Assembly: GCF_902806685.2 (NCBI RefSeq)
Contig: NC_048545.1
Span: 1,017,001-1,081,000, forward strand
Direction of reading: 5' to 3'
Source: Maniola hyperantus
Taxonomy: Eukaryota; Arthropoda; Insecta; Lepidoptera; Nymphalidae
Length of the DNA: 64,000 bases
Part shown: positions 17,758 to 28,111 of the stretch, one piece after another
Layout of the letters: every line of letters starts with the position of its first letter
How positions within the stretch are numbered: the stretch's first letter is position 1
Program-made: the position numbers and the translations under genes
Notes under the pieces: generated by a model
Database searches by the model: none
Told to the model about the DNA's origin: nothing
Seen by the model: the letters and a program-made list of their open reading frames with translations, nothing else

Positions 17758-18155
17758 TTAGGGTTTTAGGTTTCCGTACCTCAAAAGGAAAAAGGAACCG
17801 TTATAGGATCACTTCGTTTTCTGTCTGTCTGTCCGTCGTCTGTTAAGAAAACCTATAGGATACTTCCCGTTGACCTAGAATCATGTTTGGCAGGTAGGTA
17901 GATTTTATAGCACAAGTAAAGGAATATAAATCCGAAAACCGGAGATTTGTGGTTACATAACACAAAAAAAATTAATCAATTTTCAAAGTAAGATAACTAT
18001 ACCAAGTGGGGTATCATATGAAAAGGCTTTACCTGTATATTCTAAAACAGATTTTTGTGTATAATAGTTTTTGATTTATCGTGCAAAATGTCGAAAAAAA
18101 TACCCGAGTACGGAACCCTCGGTGCGCGAGTCTGACTCGCACTTGGCCGGTTTTT
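17758..18155 (+). mobile_element. AGGGTTCCGTACCTC repeat (TIR-C2), copy 1
   Basis: It opens TAGGTTTCCGTACCTCAAAA, carries TCTGTCTGTC and GTATCATATGAAAAGGCTTT, and closes TACGGAACCCTCGGTGCGCG and CACTTGGCCGGTTTTTTTT. AGGGTTCCGTA/TACGGAACCCT are inverted ends. Other copies are at 22211-22603 (reverse), 23824-24250 and 57779-58223. No coding sequence. Confidence 0.7.
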
Positions 18156-18510
18156 TTTGAGGAATGTGGTATTACACAATCGATCAGAAAATAAAGCAGG
18201 AAAGGAATAATTAATAACCATTCTGTAGTTGAGGAGTAAATTAATATTTATTTTTTAAAGATTATTTATTTTATTATTTATTACAGCTTACAATCCTGAG
18301 ATCGTCAGAAAATAAAGTAATAAAAGAATAAGTTATTGAGCTACAAAAGAACAAGGCAAGTTCATACAAGCGTTTGGTTAGAGCGTGGAAATAAGTCCAA
18401 TAAGTCCACGTGACAGGAAGCTCGGGTTAAATATAGATGATTTGTTTTTACCCACGCCTACAAAGTACGTTACGACGCGTATTCTTAGAACTGTTAGCGA
18501 GAAATGAGTA

Positions 18511-20024
18511 GGGGGAGTCCGGGAGAGTTTAGCAGGTAGGAGACATTAGCCACTGCTCATAGAATCTTTGTGGAACTAGATATTGCGACTTTGCCACACT
18601 TCTTAGCCTCCATAGACGCCTCCCACCTCGCTCACGAGATACCGTTACGATCGGCAGTTTGGTTTAGTAGTGAGAAGTAACTAAAAAATTTCGTGCCGGT
18701 AAGTAAATTTTTTAAATTTTCGATATTTGATTTCTGTTTCTTACTGTGAATAGATTCCAGTATATCATTTATATACATCGTAACTGTAATTATCCTAGTA
18801 ACATTTACGGCAGACAGCTTTTACTTAAGTGTCATAGTTTTTTATAAAAATGTAATAACTGACAGATTTGTGTGGGGTGGGAGACATTACCCTGGAGTCG
18901 GGAGGAGACTTTACCCCGGGTAAACTCGCCCGTTGTTTCTCCGGCAATAATATTTTTGTATTACCTCCAGATGTAACCACGATCGTCCTGCCTTCCTTCA
19001 TTACCTTCATCATCTACTGTACAACGTCAGTCAGAGCCTTCAACATCAGCATTAGTATTCATGAATCTATCTGCGGTGGCTAGAGCCAATTCACCATCAA
19101 TTTTGACTGAGGAAAAAATCTGAGCAACCAATTGCAATATTAAGACAATCAGAAGAGGTAGCTTCTACATCTCAAAATCTGGATGTGACAACGGTAGATT
19201 CTGATTTACGACATAGACCGAAAATAGTTGTACCACAAATGATTCGTTCAATTCCAAAGGCTGCTCCTTCGTCGTGGTCAGCCCAGAAAAACTAAATTTT
19301 TTAAAAAAAACGCCAGAAAAACTAGACCTAGATGATGATATAGATAATTATGCACCAAAAAATAAGAAAATTAAAATAACTTAAAAAACAAAAAGGTAAA
19401 GCGAAGAGAAAAAGACAGTAAAAAGACCATTGAAAAGACAAGTTTTACAGTCAAGTGACGGTTAGACAGACCCTGACGAAGAACCCAAGCATGATAATAG
19501 CTCTGATAGTCCATGGGGTGAAGTAGGAGATGAAATTGATAATTGGTTTTGTTTCAGATGTGCAGAAGAGAAAGTTATGAACATGAGACTTATGACCATG
19601 AAATCCGTTGGACTGTCCAAATATGATAAAGACATGATGAGGAGCAGTTTATTTGTATTAATTGCTCCAATCAAAAAAGGAATTCTCATTTACTACAAAA
19701 TACTATGTGTCATATTTGTATGATTAATTTTTTTTTTAGAATTATAATTTGTAATGATTATTTTGCTTATTTTTGTACCCGGATAAAGGCTCCCCACTTG
19801 GGGGGTCAAGTCTCCCACCCAGGTGGGAGATATTAGCCGAATGTCACTTTGGTAGAAATCGTTAATTACTCATAAACTATTACTTATGTATCAAACTTTA
19901 TTTAGAGAAAATATAGCTAAATAGTGCAGCTTAAGATACAATTTATAGAAAATAGCGATTTTTAAGTATATAAAGATTTATGAGCATTTTAGTGGAAGGC
20001 GGGTATACTCTCCCGGACTCCCCC
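18511..20024 (+). mobile_element. pogo/Tigger-like DNA transposon with decayed transposase
   Basis: GGGGGAGTCCGGGAGAGT and its exact inverse close the element, and TA flanks both sides, the target preference of pogo/Tc1-mariner elements. Inside are remnants of a transposase C-terminus. The motif GGAGA-[CT]-[AT]-TTA occurs at 18541, 18880, 18903 and 19820, possibly binding sites. Length 1514 bases; too decayed to be active. Confidence 0.7.
19150..19720 (+). pseudogene. pogo-type transposase C-terminal relic
   Basis: A readable segment STSQNLDVTTVDSDLRHRPK is followed by QMIRSIPKAAPSS, like the 'I-R-P-x-P-K-A' linker of jerky/Tigger transposases. Further on come DNWFCFRCAEEKVMNMRL and, after frame changes, LSKYDKDM and EEQFICINCS, a Cys-rich tail common in insect copies. 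At least three frame breaks and stops. Which family member it came from is inference. Confidence 0.5.
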
Positions 20025-20487
20025 TAAGTTAAGTAAGCTTAATGCCTGTAACCAGAGCCTAATTTTATTTAGACCCGGGTTCACATTATTTCATTAAAAT
20101 TCAACAAAAGAAAAGTGTATTTCTTCGAATAAACGATTTTTGAACAAGTGACTATAGTACTCCAAAGATCCAATCTAGCGGTAGGTTAAGCATTTCGGTT
20201 TTTTAAAAACCCCGTGAGAACTATCAGTAGGTATAACTCACCAACATTTTTTTTTATTTGTACCACAAACATTTACAATAAAGTAAAAGTGGTCAGGAAA
20301 GCACTTATCTCTATGAGAGATCTCTGCCAGTGACCCTTAGGAGTGCGAGAGGTTGTAGAGGAAGCAGAATAGATACAAAAAGATTTTTCGCTATTGACTC
20401 CATTAATTGAATATTAATTGGCAATTTTCAATACCAATTTGATCGAAGCGCCAATCACGAAGACAAAAGCATTTTATTTGTACGCTA

Positions 20488-20668
20488 ATGTACGCGAGAC
20501 ACATGAATGATGAAAGTAACAGTGAGGAAACCGGTGAAAGTGTTATGGAATTTCGCGATGCACCCAACTATTATAGTAATTGGAGTGAAACCGATCTAAG
20601 CGAGCGTGATGGACGGGCTACGTGTAGATGGGCTCACGCGCAGCCCTTTCAATCCACTTATGCAAGAA
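20488..20668 (+). pseudogene. unrecognised coding-like segment, copy 1
   Basis: An open stretch from ATG at 20488 encodes an acidic Ser-rich peptide (MNDESNSEETGESVMEFRDA, then PNYYSNWSETDLSERDG). A 7-base insertion then shifts the frame relative to the copy at 21047, and a Helitron-like unit interrupts it at 20669. I do not recognise the family. Confidence 0.35.
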
Positions 20669-20884
20669 CTAGCTTATGCTCGCGACTTCGTCCGCGTGGA
20701 CTACACAAATTTCAAACCCCTTTTTCACCGCCTTAGGTGTTAAATTTTCAAAATTCCTTTCTTAGCGGATGCCTACGTCATAATAGCTATCTGCATGCCG
20801 AATTTCACCCCGATCCGTCCAGTAGGTAGTTTGCGCTGTGCGTTGATAGATCAGTCAGTCAGTCAATCCTTTTCTATATTTAAA
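20669..20884 (-). mobile_element. Helitron-like HEL-A with a proven insertion site
   Basis: On the minus strand it starts TTTAAATATAG and ends GCATAAGCTAG. The surrounding sequence GCAAGAA/CAAGTTG is uninterrupted at 21110-21118, so both boundaries are exact. There is no target duplication and a T follows the CTAG, as in Helitrons. 216 bases. Confidence 0.85.
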
Positions 20885-21046
20885 CAAGTTGATGCAATGA
20901 GTAAGCATTCACTACATGAAAGCAAACCAAGCGTACACACTGTCTGAGTAAATACTTTGGGACTTTGTCATAATTTAACACCCAGTCATAATTTAGCAAT
21001 TATGATAGTCAGAATCCTAAATTATGAACCTGCACTTGGTATTTAC

Positions 21047-21150
21047 TAAGCGAGCGTGATAGACGTGTAGATGGGCTCATGCGCAGATTAATTCCACTTA
21101 TGCAAGAACAAGTTGATGCAATGAGTAAGCATTAACTACATGAAAGCAGC
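21047..21150 (+). pseudogene. second copy of the 20.6 kb segment, C-terminal coding-like end
   Basis: It encodes LSERDRRVDGLMRRLIPLMQ then EQVDAMSKH and a stop: an amphipathic, helix-like tail. It duplicates 20598-20668 plus 20885-20930 without the Helitron-like insert. Product unknown. Confidence 0.35.
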
Positions 21151-21251
21151 ATGCGTAGGTAGGTACAAATTGTCTTAAGGCCGCGATTACACCTGTAATT
21201 AATCACGTAATTAGCTTACGTAATTAATTGACAACTAATTTACTAAGGTAA

Positions 21252-21458
21252 ATCCATACTAATATTATAAATACGAAAGTGTGTCTGTCTGCTAGCTTTT
21301 CACGGCTCGTCCCTTCAACCGATTTTGACGAAATTTGGTATAGAAATAGCTTACATCCTAGGGAAGAGTGATCCTTTATCCTGGAAAATAAAAGAGTTCC
21401 CACGGGATTTTAAAAACATTAATCCACGCGGGCGAAGCCGTGGGCATCAATTAGTTTA
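21252..21458 (+). mobile_element. Helitron-like HEL-B copy
   Basis: It runs from CATACTAATATTATAAATAC through GTGTGTCTGTCTGCTAGCTT and TCCCACGGGATTTTAAAAAC to CGGGCGAAGCCGTGGGCATC, then AATTAGTTT. The GC-rich hairpin before the (C/A)TAGT end is visible. Confidence 0.75.
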
Positions 21459-21754
21459 CTTATAAGACTGTTTACATTAGCTTTGTCGTAAGTTAATCAT
21501 GTAAGCTACTTACGTGAGTAAAACTTACAGATGTATCCGCGGTCTAAGAATCACGAGTCTGTCCTTCTCTACAATCGCCGGATAATCTCCACGGTAATAC
21601 CCTGTCATAGAATTATGTAATTATGACAATCATAATTCTAAATTATGCAGGGTTGGTTGTATTCATTTATAATCTAGAAAACTCAAACCTATGATAAAAT
21701 TTATCGAAAAAAGCGCACTGAAGAGATTAATAGATGTAATAAACGAGTAATCAG

Positions 21755-21978
21755 TACCCATATTATAAATGCGAAAGTGTGTTTGTTTGTTGGTTTATTG
21801 GTTTGTTGGTTTGTCCTTCAATCATGTCGCAACGGATTGACGTGATTTTTTGCATGGGTATAGTTAAAGACCTGGAGAGAGACATAGGCTACTTTTTATC
21901 CCGGAAAATGAAAGAGTTCCCACGGGATTTTTAAATACCTAAATCCACGCGGACGAAGTCGCGGGCATCAGCTAGTTT
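21755..21978 (+). mobile_element. Helitron-like HEL-B copy
   Basis: It runs from ACCCATATTATAAATGCGAA through TGGTTTGTCCTTCAATCATG and AGAGAGACATAGGCTACTTT to ACGAAGTCGCGGGCATCAGC, then TAGT. Well preserved. Confidence 0.8.
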
Positions 21979-22059
21979 ATAATATGTTATCGTAATCAAA
22001 CAATTCTATCATCAAGAATCACAGATGAACCATTTATGTTGATTGCTGATGTAAAGGTG

Positions 22060-22165
22060 TGGTTTAAAAAAAATAAGGACTTTTACTGCAGTCAGCAAAT
22101 GGTGAAAGTTACAATTACGGAATTTTGCACAGCACCCATATTATGGTAAGTGAAATGAAAACAAA
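22060..22165 (+). other. diverged copy of the 20.5 kb coding-like segment
   Basis: AATGGTGAAAGTTACAATTA followed by CGGAATTTTGCACAGCACCC aligns with the text around 20535-20570 by eye. It has no open frame of note. Confidence 0.3.
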
Positions 22166-22210
22166 CCTAGGTACAATGATAGTAATAGTTTGGAGCCCAA
22201 AGCTTGAAAA

Positions 22211-22603
22211 ACCGGCCAAGTGCGAGCCAGGCTCGCGCACCGAGGGTTCCGTACTACAGTCGTATTTTTTCAACATTTTGCACGATAAATAAAAACTGTT
22301 TTAGAATGCACAAGTGAAGCCTTTTCATATGATACCCCACTTGATATAGTTATCTTACTTTGAAAATTGAAAATACTTATTATTTATTAGTTCATGACCA
22401 CAATTTTTTTTGTGTGATGTAATCACAAATTCACGGTTTTCAGATTTTTCCCCTAATGTCTGCTATAAGACCTACCGACCTGCCAAATTTCATGTTTCTA
22501 GGTCAACGTGAAGAACCCTGTAGATTTCTTGACAGACAGACGGACAACAAAGTGATCCTACAAGGTTTCCGTTTTTCCTTTCGAGGTACCGAACCCTAAA
22601 AAG
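22211..22603 (-). mobile_element. TIR-C2 repeat, reverse copy
   Basis: It opens AACCGGCCAAGTGCGAGCCA, then GGGTTCCGTACTACAGTCGT, and closes TCGAGGTACCGAACCCT. Same family as 17758-18155. Confidence 0.75.
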
Positions 22604-22619
22604 CAACAACAACAGTACA

Positions 22620-22797
22620 TTTTAGCGTTTAAACTACCGTGAGTGATTTCCATTCTAAATAATATCTGTCCCGGCTTTACTCACGGCACGTGCGCGAACG
22701 GACTCCCTTGAAAAAGGACCCCGTATGGGTTCGAAACTAGTCGGGCTAACGTCGACTAAGCACGTGAGTAAAGCCGGGACAGATATTATTTAGAACA
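22620..22797 (+). mobile_element. Penelope-like 3' tail with inverted arms, copy 2
   Basis: The arm AAATAATATCTGTCCCGGCT (TTTACTCACG) at 22655 is mirrored at 22764-22793 (GTAAAGCCGGGACAGATATT ATTTAG). Between them lie CTTGAAAAAGGACCCCGTAT and TCGAAACTAGTCGGGCTAAC. This shows the most complete palindromic layout of the family here. Confidence 0.55.
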
Positions 22798-22861
22798 ACA
22801 GTACAGTTAGATGAACTAAAACAGTTCTCTACAACAAACTCAACAAAGTAAAGTTTTCAAA

Positions 22862-22995
22862 CATGAAGAATAGCGATAGTTGGACAAAGAGCAGATGTTA
22901 TGAAATATTGTGATGCACCGCCTCTGCTGAGCCCGCTACGAGTATCATAATAAACCAGCTTTACTAACAATCGAACTCGAGAATGACTGAACTGA
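22862..22995 (+). other. third copy of the 20.5 kb coding-like segment
   Basis: A short frame reads RADVMKYCDAPPLLSPLRVS then a stop. It shares VM-x-[FY]-x-DAP with copy 1 (VMEFRDAP), and the preceding bases (ACATGAAGAATAGCGATAGT) also resemble copy 1. Function unknown. Confidence 0.3.
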
Positions 22996-23139
22996 AACAT
23001 GTTTACGGTAAAATATAATTGTAGGTAGGTCTTACGTATTGCACGAACTCAGTATATTTTTTTTTAACTCAAAGCATTTATTCAAATTAGGTAGGTACCA
23101 TTGTACACTTTTTGATCACAGTTCACTCTGTTTTGATTT

Positions 23140-23310
23140 TTTTTTAAATAAAAATGGCGAGCAAACGAGCAGGTCACCTGATGTTCAGTGATTACCGCCG
23201 CCCATGAACATTTGCAGTACCAGAGGAACCACCAATGCGTTGCCGGCCTTTCAGGAATTTGTTGGTCCGCCGCGTCCCTTGAATAACCCTGTTGTATTAT
23301 TGATTGTCAA
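23140..23310 (-). mobile_element. non-LTR 3' end (family of 36120), reverse
   Basis: CACCTGATGTTCAGTGATTA, CCGCCGCCCATGAACATTTG and TGCGTTGCCGGCCTTTCAGG are the reverse complement of the coding end and tail at 36480-36620. Positions 23320-23700 are AT-rich with no gene. Confidence 0.75.
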
Positions 23311-23823
23311 TAATTTGTTGAATGTAAGATTTTTTTTTATTTTTTTTTATTTTGTTTATTTGAAAGTAATCAACAGCGTAAATACATAATTATTATTTAA
23401 ATTTAAATCTAGGTATAACAGAAGGCCAAAAGAGATTACTTAAAATTATAATTAAACTATTTTAACAGAATAGAGTTAGAATAAATGTAGGTATATACAA
23501 TAATAATTTAATTTAATTTTTGTTTTCTTGTATAATCATACATTCCAGCAATACAAATCGCTGTAGTTGTTGTAAGTATCTCTAAAACGTATTCTTACTA
23601 GGTACCTATTGAGGTCACTATAGCACTGAGTGAACCACATAATATTTATCTAGTACAGCTACTTGTAAATTATGGTTTAACCTAGATCAAACTCTTAGAA
23701 AACTCGGCCCAGCATACATGGAAACACTGCAATGCGGCTAACGGAGGGAAAAATATTAATATTAAAGTGGGTACATGTGTACCTGCAAAAGCGACGAATA
23801 CCATACAAACTGGCATTTATAAT

Positions 23824-24250
23824 TAGGGTTCCGTACCTCAAAAGGAAAAACGGAACCCTTATAGGATCACTTTGTTGTCTGTCTGTCCGTCTGTCTGTCA
23901 AGAAACCTACAGGGTAATTCCCGTTGACCTAGAATCATGAAATTTGGCAGGTAGGTAGATCTTATAGCTGACATTCGGGGAAAAATCTGAAAACCGTAAA
24001 TTTAGGGTTAGATCACACAAAAAAAATGTGTCATGAACTAATAATTAGTATTTTCAACTTTCGAAGTGAGTGACTATATCAAGTGGGGTATCATATGAAA
24101 GATCTTCACCTGTACATTCTAAAACAGATTTTTATTTATTTTTATGCATCATAGTTTTTGAATTATCGTGCAAAATGTCGAAAAAATACGACTGTAGTAC
24201 GGAACCCTCATTGCGCGAGCCTGACTCGCACTTGGCCGGTTTTTTTTATG
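23824..24250 (+). mobile_element. TIR-C2 repeat, well preserved
   Basis: AGGGTTCCGTACCTCAAAAG to GTACGGAACCCTCATTGCGC and CTCGCACTTGGCCGGTTTTT. Nearly identical to 57779-58223 over the whole unit. Confidence 0.8.
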
Positions 24251-24282
24251 ATAGTTTTACATACACTTCAGGGATATTTCTA

Positions 24283-24719
24283 ATGAATCTAAATATATAT
24301 TACAAAAGGAAAAGCTTGGCTCGATCGAGCTGAAATTTAGCATGCAGATAGTTATTATGATGTAGGCATCCGCTAAGAAAGGATTTTTAAAAATTTAACC
24401 CCTAATGGGGTAATATAGGGGTTTGAAATTTGCGTAGGCAACGCGGACGAAGTCGCGAGCATAAGCTAGTCATATTATAAAACTCTATAAATAAATACAT
24501 ATTAAGTACTAAAAATTAATTAAAATAGAGATAGCCTACTCTATTTTATTAACGAAAGTTAGTTGTATATTTTAAAACAGACAATTTAATCTGTAATAGT
24601 TCACAGTAGTAGCAAAGTAATGTAACATTCCCGAGCGATGAAACGAGATGACGCGTAGATTCAGAGTAATTATCGTCTGGAGAATACATAATGAGTGGAA
24701 CAATAGGGCGGTTATGTCT
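24283..24719 (+). repeat. tandem duplication unit 1 (HEL-A plus 245-base flank)
   Basis: A HEL-A unit in plus orientation (ending CGCGAGCATAAGCTAGT near 24473) is followed by AACTCTATAAATAAATACAT through GTGGAACAATAGGGCGGTTA to TCTGTGAAT. The same order repeats at 24720-25274. Confidence 0.7.
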
Positions 24720-25274
24720 GTGAATCTAAAAGGAAAAGGTGACTGACTGACTGACTGATCTATCAACGCACAGCTCAAACTACCTACTGGGATGGATCGG
24801 GCTGTAATTTGGCATGCGGATAGCTATTATGACGTAGATATCCGCTAAGAAAGGATTTTTGAAAATACAACTCCTAAAAGGGGATAAAATAGGGATTTGA
24901 AATTTGTGTAGTCCACGTGGACGAAGTCGCGGGAATAAGCTAGTCATATTATAAAACTCTATAAATAAATGCATATTACCTAAACTTAATTAAAATAGAG
25001 ATGGTCTACTCTATTTTAATAACGAAAGTTAGTTGTAGATTTAAAAAAAAAAACAGACAATTTAATCTGTAATAGTAGAATAGAATAGAATAGAATAGAA
25101 TAGAATAGAGTAATGTTTATTCGAGGTATAGAGGTGGTACATCACACAGTAGTAGCAAAGTAATGTAACATTCCTGAGCGATGAAACGAAATTACGCGTA
25201 GATTCAGAGTAGGTAATTATCGTCTGGAGAATACATAATGAGTGGAACAATAGGGCGGTTATGTCTGTGAATTC
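24720..25274 (+). repeat. tandem duplication unit 2, with a microsatellite insert
   Basis: HEL-A (24723-24945, better preserved) plus the same flank. A TAGAA repeat of about 70 bases (25077-25145) is inserted between CTGTAATAG and CAGTAGTAGC relative to unit 1. Confidence 0.7.
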
Positions 25275-25288
25275 AACAATAATAATAG

Positions 25289-25548
25289 GTAATTATCATC
25301 ATGATCAACCCATCACTGGCTCACTACAGAGCACGGGTGTCCTCTCAGAGTGAGAAGGGTTTTGGTCATAATCTACCACGCTGGCCATGTGCGGATTGGT
25401 AGACTTCACCCACCTTTGAGAACATTATGGAGAACTCTCAGGCATGTAGGTTTCCTCACGATGTTTTCCTTCACCGTTAAAGCAAGTGATATTTAATTAA
25501 TTAAAACACACATAACACCGAAAAGTTAGAGGTGCTATTCATTATGAC
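25289..25548 (-). repeat. SINE-1 copy
   Basis: TTATCATCATGATCAACCCA through GTGCGGATTGGTAGACTTCA, GATGTTTTCCTTCACCGTTA and CGAAAAGTTAGAGGTGC. The tRNA-like head is truncated. Confidence 0.75.
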
Positions 25549-25593
25549 AAAGAACTAGTGAATACAAAACATTCTGTCCTTTTCTCTGCGTTA

Positions 25594-25994
25594 AGGTTCG
25601 TACGCACCTGAGCGGCGCGGCGCGGCGCTTCAGCGAGCTGCACGTCGCGGCACGGAGCGTCAAAATATCATTTCTATCATTTTGTATGGCGCATATCGCA
25701 CTAGAGCGGCGCTGCACAGCGCTTCACCGCGCGTTGCCGCGCGGCACGGCTGGAGAGAATATTTTGAAGCGCAGCGAAGCGACGCGCAGTGCAGTGACGC
25801 AAGTGCGACATACCCAGCGGCGCGGCACGGCGCTTCGCGCTCGTACGCGAACGGGTATAAAAGTGACGCGCAAGTGACGCGAGGTGCCGCGTACTGAAGT
25901 TGTAGTGCGGTAGGCACCGTCGAGCGGCCTGAGGTGACGCGTTCTGCAGTCGGACTGAAGCGCCGCGCCGCGCCGCTCAGGTGCGTACGAACCT
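25594..25994. mobile_element. GC-rich MITE with 40-base perfect TIRs
   Basis: The TIR starts AGGTTCGTACGCACCTGAGC and continues GGCGCGGCGCGGCGCTTCAG. The right end is its exact complement over 40 bases. TTA flanks both ends, the 3-base target duplication of PIF/Harbinger elements. 401 bases; long open frames inside are artefacts of GC richness. Confidence 0.85.
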
Positions 25995-26169
25995 TTAGAA
26001 AGAAAGTCTAAAAGCCCCTTGATTCTGAAATTGGCAAGCACATTGTATCGTATTACATAAATGAGGAAATCAAGGTAAAATGTGACCACCAATGGGTCAG
26101 CAATAGCAGAACATATCCAAAATTCGGGTACGACGCACTACACTGACGCGTTTCGACAAGGTTTCCGTA

Positions 26170-26640
26170 TTGTCCCGGAAAAAGTTTCTAGTACCGCGGA
26201 AGATACGAGAAGCGATCGAAATTAGTCGCTACCCTAATTTCAATCGTGACAATGGATTGATGCTACTACCCTCAGCGTGGAAACCGCTTTTTGACGCTAA
26301 GACAAGATCAGTCGTGGGACGGGACACCATTAGCTCCGCTTGCCTGGATTACGGTGACGGTTCCAGCGATGAAGATCAGCAAGAACTGTCGGGAGACGAT
26401 CGGCAGCTGTCTCCCCCCCCCCCCACCCCAGCCACCCTCACAACGGGCTCTACGGGCAGCGGCACGCGCGGCCCGCAGTCAAAACCGCGGCGCGTGCGCA
26501 AACTGACTCCCTTGAAAAAGGACCCCAGATGGGTTCGAAACTAGTCGGGCTAACGTCGACTAAACACGCGAGTACAGCCGGGACAGATATTATTTATAAT
26601 GGAAATCACTCATGGTAGTTTAAACGCTAAAACAAGGTTT
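26170..26640 (+). pseudogene. Penelope-like element C-terminus and 3' tail
   Basis: An open frame without ATG reads RKIREAIEISRYPNFNRDNG, which I associate with the region after the GIY-YIG endonuclease of Penelope-like elements, then a Ser/Pro linker and KKDPRWVRN. Its stop (AAC TAG) lies in the TTCGAAACTAGTCGG sequence shared with 12258, 22620 and 36795, linking that repeat family to the 3' end of this element. 5'-truncated. The family assignment is from memory. Confidence 0.5.
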
Positions 26641-26729
26641 CTATTAATAGCTAAAACGGCAACGTTACACCGAACTTTGATGTATCATGTAATACGTTTA
26701 CGAGTCACATTAAAACTGAATTGCGTCAA

Positions 26730-27275
26730 TAGAATCTCTACATAGTATAAAGTCGCGTCGCTTCCCGCTGTCTGTATGTATGTACGTTTGAACGCGTAGA
26801 TCTTTTAAACTTCGCAACGGATTTTAATGCGGTTTTCACCAAAAGATAGAGCGATTCAAGAGGAAGGTTCATATGTATAGTTTAATGTTGTTTGTGTTAA
26901 TTTGTTTTATAATGTTTTTTTTTTCGGGTTGTGCCACACATGACATACTTTATTCCGGCGCTTCTTCTACTTGAGGTCTTTTGACTTTACTACTCAAGTA
27001 TTAGAGGCGCCGGGATAACCTAACCAGTTCTAACCGGTAATGTGTGGTACAGCTTTAAAAAAATAAACTTCTTTCTTCTTTCTTTCTTTCTTATACTTGT
27101 ATCTTGTACATGTATCTTTTAAGGTTGGCTCACAATATTCGATTTTATGATTTTCAAATGTGATCTGAAACAACCCCTTTTCGAAGGTGTATCTAAATAT
27201 GGATTTTATTAATCACTCCTCACTGACACCACATTACAGTATCTACATTGCGAAGCCGGGGCGAGTCGCTAGTAC
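26730..27275 (+). mobile_element. Helitron-like HEL-E copy with an internal insert
   Basis: It begins ATCTCTACATAGTATAAAGT and carries GCAACGGATTTTAATGCGGT and AGCGATTCAAGAGGAAGGTT. An insert follows (TTCCGGCGCTTCTTCTACTT ... TTCTTTCTTTCTTTC, 26920-27092). The unit ends TACATTGCGAAGCCGGGGCG and GTCGCTAGTA. An uninterrupted copy is at 58390-58612. Confidence 0.6.
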
Positions 27276-27394
27276 ATAATATAATCTAGGAAATAGGATG
27301 TTTACATAGAAATGGACATTTTGATTCAATTCACTACATTTCATTCAGGGTTTGAATAATAATTTTGTAAAGCACCACGATTGTTTTTCTTGCA

Positions 27395-27515
27395 GATAGC
27401 TATTATGACGTAGGCATCCGCTAAGAAAGGATTTTTGAAAATTAACCCTTAAGGGGGTGAAATAGGGATTTGAAATTTGTATAGTCCACGCGGAAGAAGT
27501 CGCGAGAAGCCAGTA
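27395..27515 (+). mobile_element. HEL-A 3' fragment
   Basis: GATAGCTATTATGACGTAGG to TAGTCCACGCGGAAGAAGTC and GCGAG. Truncated at its 5' side. Positions 27516-27925 hold nothing recognised. Confidence 0.65.
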
Positions 27516-27929
27516 TATTATTATTATAAAATCGGCATGTGTGCGTTGCGCTGAACTATAGAAGTCGTAGCAAACAATTAATCATTAAAATCATCAAAGT
27601 ATTATTTCACGAAACTTTTACCAGAGATTAACGTTTTTTGTTAGCGGAGAAAGTTTCATCATCACGGAGAGACAATAACCATATCGAGTTACATAAAACT
27701 GAATAAGAAATGGTATAAAACAATGACAGATTACCGAGTTGCGCGTTACGACACGATATGGAAATGGGAGATTAGAACATAACCATAACACAAGAAGTGT
27801 ATGAATGAATTCATGTAATGTAGCCACGTTCTTATTTCTGTATCAGGAAACATTTTATTTTTAATTTATAGACTAGCGCTTGGCTGCAATCAGACCTGCT
27901 GGCAATTAGTGATGATGATGCAGCCTAAG

Positions 27930-28085
27930 ATAGAGCGTGCGTAAGAAAATCCCGTGGAAACTCTTTGATTATCCGCCATAAAAATTCTTCTATGTCCGTC
28001 GCCAGGACTCAAGGTATTGCAAGGGTTGTGAAAACATAGCAGATAGACAGACACACTTTCGCAGTCAGAGGTATAAATAGTATGT
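27930..28085 (-). mobile_element. HEL-B diverged fragment
   Basis: AAAATCCCGTGGAAACTCTT, then TCTATGTCCGTCGCCAGGAC and CAGACACACTTTCGCAGTCA. Confidence 0.5.
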
Positions 28086-28111
28086 AATAGTAAGTACATT
28101 ATAATGAAAAA

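Noticed and set aside
24070..24333. proteins with the text SKKYDCSTEPSLREPDSHLAGF (also 58150)
   Set aside because: A translation of the TIR-C2 repeat, identical at unrelated sites; not a gene.
25682..26092. overlapping long open frames on both strands
   Set aside because: They lie in a GC-rich MITE with perfect TIRs. Stop-poor base composition explains them.
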